Shown here: in pieces, positions 15,905-20,487 of the stretch
How positions within the stretch are numbered: the stretch's first letter is position 1
Layout of the letters: each line of letters opens with the position of its first letter
Assembly (NCBI RefSeq): GCF_040545475.1
Contig: NZ_JBEPMA010000021.1
Location: forward strand, 1-20,487
Direction of reading: 5' to 3'
Length of the DNA stretch: 20,487 nucleotides
Source: Peptoniphilus_A olsenii
GTDB taxonomy: Bacteria; Bacillota; Clostridia; Tissierellales; Peptoniphilaceae
Position numbers and translations under genes: made by a program
Notes under the pieces: generated by a model
Told to the model about the DNA's origin: nothing
The model's input: the letters and a program-made list of their open reading frames with translations, nothing else
The model's database searches: none

Positions 15905-16768
15905 CTAGTGTGTATTCATAATACTTTTTGCAACTGTTCCACTCTTAAACATCATAAGTCCAAGTAGTAGAGCATATCCTAATATACTAAACAAGCTTGC
16001 GTGAATATCTGTAATCTGTACCGTTCTTATTAAAACGGTGTAGATACCTAAACATACCATCAAAAACAAACCTTGTAGTCCCAAGGCAAAAAGTCCCTTG
16101 ATATAATTTGTTCCAATCTGACCCCATTCTTTATTTCCCATAGTCGCAAATGGTATGGATGATACTGATGAGTAGACATATATTTCAAACATACGCCCAT
16201 ATACTATTAAGGTAATAGTTAAAGATATACATTGAATTGCAATCCTTACAAGGCTTGTTTCAACTAATATCATTAAAAGCTCACCTATTTCTTTTTCTTT
16301 TAATGTATCAACCATTGCAACTATCTGATCTCCTGAAACAGTGGCAGAAGTAGTGATTACCCCTGCCGCTTTGTTTACAAGATTTTGTGCCACATCAAAG
16401 ACTGCCATTGAAAATTCAAAGGCATGGCTTGCAAGGTAGACTGCTATAAACATCTTTATAATGTATTTGAAAAACTCAAAAGTATCTGTATCGTGCATAT
16501 TATTCTTTTGCATAACCATATTTATGAGTTCAATACATAAAACTGCTGTTATGATAAGACCTGCTATTGGAACGATCACATTATCATTAATGTTTTTTAT
16601 GAAGTTATACACTTCTCCATTCCAACCCATTGGTGTCTTCCCAACATCAGTTGCAATAACTCCTACCTTGTCATTTATATCTAAGAACATGGACTCAAGA
16701 TTTGCTTTGATACCTCCGAGTAGCATATCCTTAAAAAATTCAGTTAGCTTGTCAAAGATACCAAACAT
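15905..16768 (-). CDS. VirB6/TrbL-like polytopic channel protein (CD1112-like)
   Basis: This 287-residue membrane protein begins with an amphipathic region (MFGIFDKLTEFFKDMLLGGI, then GWNGEVYNFIKNINDNVI). Several membrane helices follow: VPIAGLIITAVLCIELI (about 66-82), IKMFIAVYLASHAFEF, LVRIAIQCISLTITLIVYG, GLQGLFLMVCLGIYTVLI and SILGYALLLGLMMF. This is the topology of the VirB6/TrbL-like CD1112 family encoded between Maff2 and prgI. It would form part of the membrane passage for DNA. It starts 10 nt after the Maff2 stop with AGGAG upstream. Confidence 0.9.
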   Translation of the reverse strand: MFGIFDKLTEFFKDMLLGGIKANLESMFLDINDKVGVIATDVGKTPMGWNGEVYNFIKNINDNVIVPIAGLIITAVLCIELINMVMQKNNMHDTDTFEFFKYIIKMFIAVYLASHAFEFSMAVFDVAQNLVNKAAGVITTSATVSGDQIVAMVDTLKEKEIGELLMILVETSLVRIAIQCISLTITLIVYGRMFEIYVYSSVSSIPFATMGNKEWGQIGTNYIKGLFALGLQGLFLMVCLGIYTVLIRTVQITDIHASLFSILGYALLLGLMMFKSGTVAKSIMNTH

Positions 16769-16778
16769 AGACTTTCTC

Positions 16779-16994
16779 CTATTTTAAAGCATTTGCAAGT
16801 AGTGGAATTAATTTAATACCGATTAGTACAATTCCCCCACCAGCCATAAGCTGCTTAATACCTTGAGATTTAGCACCAGGGTTATCATTACCATAACCTT
16901 CCATTAAGTTAATAACTCCCCATGCTCCTAAACCTGCACCAATTGCAGTTACAAGTGTCTTTAAAACTCCAACTCCAGCTGTAAAAAATTCCAT
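16779..16994 (-). CDS. Maff2-family small membrane protein
   Basis: This 71-residue protein belongs to the Maff2 family of ICE proteins: EFFTAGVGVLKTLVTAIGAG, GLGAWGVINLMEGYGNDNPG and KQLMAGGGIVLIGIKLIP. It has two hydrophobic helices around a polar NDNPGAKSQG turn. By size, topology and position before virB6 it resembles VirB2-like pilin subunits, which is an inference. Its ATG follows the ssb stop by 1 nt with AGGAGG upstream, so ssb and this gene are one transcription unit. Confidence 0.9.
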   Translation of the reverse strand: MEFFTAGVGVLKTLVTAIGAGLGAWGVINLMEGYGNDNPGAKSQGIKQLMAGGGIVLIGIKLIPLLANALK

Positions 16995-16995
16995 A

Positions 16996-17307
16996 TTATT
17001 CCTCCTCGTTTTCTTTCTTATTTTCTATTTTGTTTAGTGATTTAACTATAAAATTCTTGTAGACCTTATCTCCTTTTTTATTTTCTTTGAAATAACCAAA
17101 AACATGGATTAGATCTCCTTTTTCAAATTCTTTAACAATTTCTACCTTTTCTCCATATACTGAGCAATTTGTATATTCTTTGCCCTTTCCATATTTTTTA
17201 ACAAGAGCAAAATTTGCTACTTGAACACTTTCTCCATCTTTTTCAAATTCTGAAAATTCAGCTTCCTTAACTAAATTTGCATTAATATTTATCATTTCTC
17301 TATCCAT
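16996..17307 (-). CDS. ssb: Single-stranded DNA-binding protein, OB-fold, short
   Basis: This 103-residue OB-fold protein is of the SSB type: INANLVKEAEFSEF, VANFALVKKYGKGKEYTNC, SVYGEKVEIVKEFEKGDLIH, then VFGYFKENKKGDKVYKNFIV. These match the strand order of SSB family members that coat single strands during transfer or replication. It is shorter than chromosomal SSB and lacks the acidic DxxxPF-type C-terminal tip, ending instead in a Glu/Lys-rich tail. I use ATG 17305-17307, which has AAGGAG 9 nt upstream. It is the first gene of the ssb-Maff2-virB6 operon and is preceded by a leader ORF and a terminator-like hairpin, implying controlled entry of RNA polymerase into the transfer operon. Confidence 0.8.
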   Translation of the reverse strand: MDREMININANLVKEAEFSEFEKDGESVQVANFALVKKYGKGKEYTNCSVYGEKVEIVKEFEKGDLIHVFGYFKENKKGDKVYKNFIVKSLNKIENKKENEEE

Positions 17308-17340
17308 TAATTTCTTCTCCTTAATCTGTAAATTTCAATT

Positions 17341-17375
17341 AAAAAAGCGACTGGATCTATTTATTTCCAATCGCT
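17341..17375 (-). terminator. Attenuator-like intrinsic terminator in the ssb leader
   Basis: AGCGATTGGA (17366-17375) pairs with TCCAGTCGCT (17346-17355) over 10 bp with one T-G pair and a 10-nt loop. Six T follow (17341-17346). It lies 25 nt after the leader ORF stop and about 18 nt before the ssb ribosome site, the layout of a transcription attenuator. Confidence 0.8.
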
Positions 17376-17400
17376 ATACATTATTCCTTATTAAATTGTT

Positions 17401-17427
17401 CTAAGTAGGAGCTCTTATCCTTAACAT
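17401..17427 (-). CDS. Eight-codon leader peptide MLRIRAPT upstream of ssb
   Basis: ATG 17425-17427 has a perfect AGGAGG (17433-17438) 5 nt upstream and reads eight codons, MLRIRAPT, then TAG. Such a strong ribosome site on so short a frame, followed by an intrinsic terminator and then the first gene of an operon, is the signature of a translated leader. The peptide has Arg-Ile-Arg (an R-x-R arrangement known from macrolide-sensing stall peptides) and Pro-Thr before the stop. The 3' part of the ORF contains CTCCTA, which could pair with TAGGAG of its own ribosome site. Regulation by stalling is inference. Confidence 0.6.
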   Translation of the reverse strand: MLRIRAPT

Positions 17428-17450
17428 CTTAACCTCCTAATTTTGAGTAT

Positions 17451-17483
17451 AAAAAAAGCAGTAAACTTTATAATTACTGCTTT
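17451..17483 (-). terminator. Intrinsic terminator after the PIN-domain gene
   Basis: AAAGCAGTAA (17474-17483) and TTACTGCTTT (17455-17464) form a perfect 10-bp stem with a 9-nt loop. Seven T follow (17451-17457). It begins 19 nt after the PIN-gene stop and closes the ClbS-PIN cargo module. The leader-ORF ribosome site follows within 15 nt. Confidence 0.9.
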
Positions 17484-17502
17484 AATAAAATATCCTATAT
17501 TA

Positions 17503-18972
17503 TTAATCATTAAATGAACAATCTCGACAAATACCACCTACATCTTCTCGCCTATCCTTAAATCCCTTTCCACATTTAGAGCAAATAAATGCATAATCAT
17601 TATTGTAATTCTCCTCTTCTAAATAAGAGTCATCGTAGTCTTCTTCATTTTTGTTTATAGAATCTTGATCTATCTGAATTTCAATTATTTCAATATCTGT
17701 ATATTCTTTATCATTATTAATATAAAAAGAATCTTCTTCGATATCATCTTTATTAATTAATCTTGTGACATTAACTATGACACTTCCACTAAATTCTTGT
17801 TCTATTGGTGGTGATTGTATGACTTCTTTTGTATCATCATCACGTCCCCAATAATCAAAGGATACACAACTTAAATTTATTAAATATTCTAGCTCATAAG
17901 TTATACTAACAATCTCGTCTGTAAACTCTTCATAAGTATCTAATATCTCATTGAATTCACAATTATTTATATCTAATTCTTCAATACCCTCACTTCCAAT
18001 AACATACGATTCTAGATAATAATAGTTGTTATTATAAATACTGTCAACTATATCATTAGAAATATCTTGTTTTACTCTTTCTACATATGACACATCTTTT
18101 CTATTTAAATCTACATAAACATTAAAATCATATCTATCATATACTTTTGAAGCGAAATTCTGAAACATTCCTGTTGTTAAAAATTCAATATTTACATTTG
18201 GATTTTTTTCTTTAAATTCACTTAATAATTTATCGTGAACTACTAAATTATCTTGACTATCCTTACTCCACCAGTCTTCTTTTATATCATTCGTAATAAA
18301 AATAATATCTTTTACTGATTTTTCAACTGGTAAATCTAATATCTCTTTCCAAACAAATAAATCTCCAAATTTTTCAACTCCATCTTTATTAATGTCCTCA
18401 TATCCAGGCGGAATTTTATATTTATACCTAAGTTCACCCTCTCTAATAATTTTTAATTGTTCACTAAACCTTATCCTATTACCTATCCTATTATTTTTTT
18501 CTAAATATGAAATAAGATTATCTATATCTTTAATTATTTCAGGAGAATCTGTTGTTATTTCATCATATTCAATACCAACACTATTTTTATAAGATTTGAT
18601 TATTTGTTTTAATTCAACTAACTTGTTATTTAAATCATTCTCCAAATTTTTTCTTCCAAAATAATTATATTTAGATGATTTAATCAAGACACTCTCTAAA
18701 TTTTTTTGACTCCTTTCAATTACTCTTAGTAAATCTTTTTCAAAATTTTGATACTTTTTTTTCAATTGTCCGAATACGCTATATTTATTTTTATTAAATT
18801 CTTTATACACTTGATTCGGAATCCATATTAAATCCTTACACTCCTTGAAAATTTCTAATATGTTTTTGCTACTGTATAATGAATATCGAGCTAAGTCAAG
18901 TATTACATTTGTATCTAATACTATTATAGAGGTTTTTCTATTTATTATTTTTTTAAATTTTTCATAATTCAA
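17503..18972 (-). CDS. PIN-like domain protein with C-terminal zinc-ribbon-like Cys motif (cargo)
   Basis: This 489-residue protein has an N-terminal PIN-like nuclease domain: IIVLDTNVILDLARY (Asp21 in the usual first acidic site), then a helical stretch. YKYKIPPGYEDINKDGVEKF, GDLFVWKEIL and IIFITNDIKEDWW follow, and these are hallmarks of the PIN_8/DUF4935 type. PIN domains are metal-dependent ribonucleases, but the target here is unknown. The middle (about 300-450) is unrecognised. The C-terminus has CSKCGKGF with CRDC further on, a zinc-ribbon-like pair of CxxC motifs. The only start possible before Asp21 is TTG 18970-18972, which directly follows an in-frame TAA and has a poor ribosome site. 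It lies 17 nt after the ClbS-like gene, so it is probably cotranscribed with it. It is AT-rich compared with the transfer genes. Confidence 0.8.
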   Translation of the reverse strand: MNYEKFKKIINRKTSIIVLDTNVILDLARYSLYSSKNILEIFKECKDLIWIPNQVYKEFNKNKYSVFGQLKKKYQNFEKDLLRVIERSQKNLESVLIKSSKYNYFGRKNLENDLNNKLVELKQIIKSYKNSVGIEYDEITTDSPEIIKDIDNLISYLEKNNRIGNRIRFSEQLKIIREGELRYKYKIPPGYEDINKDGVEKFGDLFVWKEILDLPVEKSVKDIIFITNDIKEDWWSKDSQDNLVVHDKLLSEFKEKNPNVNIEFLTTGMFQNFASKVYDRYDFNVYVDLNRKDVSYVERVKQDISNDIVDSIYNNNYYYLESYVIGSEGIEELDINNCEFNEILDTYEEFTDEIVSITYELEYLINLSCVSFDYWGRDDDTKEVIQSPPIEQEFSGSVIVNVTRLINKDDIEEDSFYINNDKEYTDIEIIEIQIDQDSINKNEEDYDDSYLEEENYNNDYAFICSKCGKGFKDRREDVGGICRDCSFND

Positions 18973-18989
18973 TTAAAGCACCAACCTTA

Positions 18990-19526
18990 TTATTTAATTA
19001 CATTCACAAAATTATTAAGTTTTTTCCATTTTCTAATCTTAGTCCTAAATGTTCCAAATGGTGCTACTGTATTTACATGGATAAATTTATATACTTCCCA
19101 AGTTGCAGTTTTTGTTGCTTCATCTGCCCATTTTCTCATATGTGGTTTAAATAATTCTTCCTCTGTAAGATTATCTATCAAAGAGTAAATATCTTCTATA
19201 TTCTGTGATAGTTGTTCTTTTAATTCCTTTAACGATTTATGAGCATAGGTATCTGTAAACCATTGATACAATTCTCCAAGTTGATTCCACTTAAATTTGT
19301 CAGATGGCGTTTTAACCTCAATTCCCTTTTTTTCATCTTCTTCCCATTTCAAAACTAAAGTTGTCCAACCTACTTGATAGGCAAGATTTTCAGCTGGTGT
19401 CCTATCAACTTGATCTACTCTTTTATCTTTTAATTCTTCTGGGATATTATCAAACTCTGAAATATATTTTCCAAAAGTTTTCTTTATCTCATTTTTTAAT
19501 TCTTCCTTACTTTCATAAGACCTCAT
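18990..19526 (-). CDS. ClbS/DfsB-family four-helix-bundle protein (DUF1706)
   Basis: This 178-residue protein matches the ClbS/DfsB (DUF1706) family along its whole length: RTPAENLAYQVGWTTLVLKW, EVKTPSDKFKWNQLGELYQW, then HMRKWADE and the C-terminal APFGTFRTKIRKW. ClbS of E. coli hydrolyses the reactive cyclopropane of colibactin. Most relatives in Firmicutes have no known substrate, so detoxification is only a possibility here. The ATG (19524-19526) has GGAGG upstream and an extended -10 promoter 28 nt before it. It is the first gene of the cargo pair between virD4 and ssb, where related elements run directly from coupling protein to Maff2. Confidence 0.88.
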   Translation of the reverse strand: MRSYESKEELKNEIKKTFGKYISEFDNIPEELKDKRVDQVDRTPAENLAYQVGWTTLVLKWEEDEKKGIEVKTPSDKFKWNQLGELYQWFTDTYAHKSLKELKEQLSQNIEDIYSLIDNLTEEELFKPHMRKWADEATKTATWEVYKFIHVNTVAPFGTFRTKIRKWKKLNNFVNVIK

Positions 19527-19553
19527 ATGCCTACCTCCATGGTTTATATAGAT

Positions 19554-19562
19554 ATTATACCA
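19554..19562 (-). promoter_or_regulatory. Extended -10 promoter of the ClbS-PIN cargo module
   Basis: On the minus strand the gap after the virD4 stop reads TGGTATAAT, an exact extended -10 (TGnTATAAT), 27 nt before the ClbS-like ATG. No good -35 stands 17 nt upstream, which extended -10 promoters tolerate. It gives the cargo pair its own transcription start. Confidence 0.6.
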
Positions 19563-19587
19563 AAAATATTTTTATCCTAGGCTTAAT

Positions 19588-20487
19588 TCATAATCTTGTA
19601 ATCAAACTGTTCCTGTTTATTTTTATTTTATCTCTATTTGTTAAATACTCTTCCACATCAAACAAGTTTTTCTTATCATAATCTTCCAACAACTTGTAAT
19701 TCTTATGCTTTGTAATATCGAATTTATCAGATAGAAAAGGTCTTACTCCTCTTAACTGATAAATACACTTACCGCCATCCATTACAGTTATTTCATCTTG
19801 ACTCATAAGTTCCTTGCCAGTTTTTTGGTAATTTAGACCAAAAGATTTTTGATTGGATCTTGTTTCTGATGTGTTATATAGGTCTATGGTTTCTTTTCCT
19901 AAGGTTTCAGATAATTCTTTTACTGTTGTTTTTTCTTTTCCTCCTAAAAAGAGTGTAGAGTCGCAGTTACCAACTATTGTATCTGCATGGTCTTTATAGA
20001 TTGCTTTTAATTGAGATTGTGCTTGCAGTATTATGCTTGCCGATATTTCTCTTGAACGAATTGTTGCAATCAATTTTTCAAATTTAGGAATTAATCCTAT
20101 ATTTGCAAACTCATCAAGTAGACACCTAACATGAACTGGAAGTCTTCCACCATACACATCATCTGCCTTATCACATAGAAGATTAAATAGTTGAGAATAC
20201 ATTATTGAAACTACAAAGTTAAAGGTATCATCTGTATCTGATATTATTACGAATAAAGCAGTTTTTCTATCTCCAATTTTATCAAGCTCTAATTCATCTT
20301 CGCTCATTAGTTCTCTAAGCTCTCTTATATCAAAAGGTGCAAGTCTTGCTCCACAAGATATTAGAATTGACTTGGCAGTTTTTCCTGCTGCCAGCTTATA
20401 TTTCTTGTATTGCTTAACTGCAAAATGACTTGGATCTTTCTTTTCAAGAGCTTCAAAAAGCCTATCAATTGGGTTCATATAGGTTTC
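19588..20487 (-). CDS. virD4: VirD4/TraG-family coupling protein, C-terminal part (runs off window)
   Basis: The last 299 codons of the coupling ATPase are in the window. The frame is open to base 20487 (three more codons, ETY, precede the first visible Met), so the true start is outside. The Walker B region VRCLLDEFANIGLIP is followed by FEKLIATIRSREISASIILQ, then QSQLKAIYKDHADTIVGNCD. These are the conserved motor blocks of TraG/VirD4 proteins, which hand the relaxase-bound strand to the channel. LFLGGKEKTTVKELSETLG and the late MDGGKCIYQLRGVRPFLSDK also match CTn-type members. The gene ends 61 nt before the ClbS-like gene. Confidence 0.95.
   Translation of the reverse strand, partial: ETYMNPIDRLFEALEKKDPSHFAVKQYKKYKLAAGKTAKSILISCGARLAPFDIRELRELMSEDELELDKIGDRKTALFVIISDTDDTFNFVVSIMYSQLFNLLCDKADDVYGGRLPVHVRCLLDEFANIGLIPKFEKLIATIRSREISASIILQAQSQLKAIYKDHADTIVGNCDSTLFLGGKEKTTVKELSETLGKETIDLYNTSETRSNQKSFGLNYQKTGKELMSQDEITVMDGGKCIYQLRGVRPFLSDKFDITKHKNYKLLEDYDKKNLFDVEEYLTNRDKIKINRNSLITRL

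Noticed and set aside
17401..17427. Leader peptide as a SecM/ApdP-like arrest peptide because of the RAP residues
   Set aside because: Those peptides stall with a long nascent chain in the exit tunnel. Eight residues are too short for that mechanism, so only a short-leader type of stalling is considered.
1..20487. CRISPR array, tRNA or rRNA genes, insertion sequences, integrase, att site or oriT
   Set aside because: I looked through all gaps and saw no regularly spaced repeats, cloverleaf sequences, transposase frames or recombinase motifs. The gaps longer than 100 bases are 17308-17502 and 7520-7637, both described above.

Overview
The window is a low-G+C Firmicutes segment, with every convincing gene on the minus strand, so transcription runs from high to low coordinates. 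It is the conjugation and DNA-processing core of an integrative conjugative element (ICE) of the Tn1549 / Clostridioides CTn type (the CD1107-CD1112 gene set). Strong AT richness, clean AGGAGG ribosome sites and a secreted coiled-coil/stalk-domain protein suggest an anaerobic Gram-positive coccus of the Peptoniphilaceae sort (Peptoniphilus, Anaerococcus, Finegoldia). That host guess is an inference. Both ends of the window are inside genes, and no relaxase, integrase, oriT or att site is visible.

Backbone in transcription order: VirD4/TraG coupling protein (3' part, 20487-19588); single-strand DNA-binding protein (17307-16996); Maff2 (16994-16779); VirB6/TrbL-like channel protein (16768-15905); a small membrane/coiled-coil protein (15895-15605); PrgI-like protein (15603-15193); VirB4 ATPase (15302-12879, TTG start, overlapping prgI); CD1108-type NlpC/P60 hydrolase (12871-10292); DUF4315 (10277-10038); coiled-coil stalk-domain surface protein (10051-8468); DUF4366/CD1107 (8453-7638); topoisomerase III (5842-4121); C5-cytosine DNA methyltransferase (4128-3190); and the first 515 codons of the large ICE helicase/ArdC-like protein (1547 to the window edge).

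Three accessory modules interrupt the backbone. A ClbS/DfsB-like protein plus a PIN-domain protein lie between virD4 and ssb. An AbiEi/AbiEii toxin-antitoxin pair with a palindromic promoter lies between DUF4366 and topB. A SIR2-like predicted NADase lies between the methyltransferase and the helicase. Each module has a recognisable promoter in front, and an intrinsic terminator follows its last gene. In two of the three cases that terminator sits directly before the ribosome binding site of the next backbone gene. Backbone expression past these points therefore needs read-through or antitermination. In the third case (ssb) the terminator is preceded by an 8-codon leader ORF with a perfect Shine-Dalgarno site, which looks like a ribosome-controlled attenuator in front of the transfer operon.

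The other striking feature is a 144-codon TnpV-like gene with a perfect Shine-Dalgarno site, nested out of frame inside the charged linker of the helicase gene (763-329). The helicase frame is open across the entire nested gene, so both proteins could be made from the same DNA.
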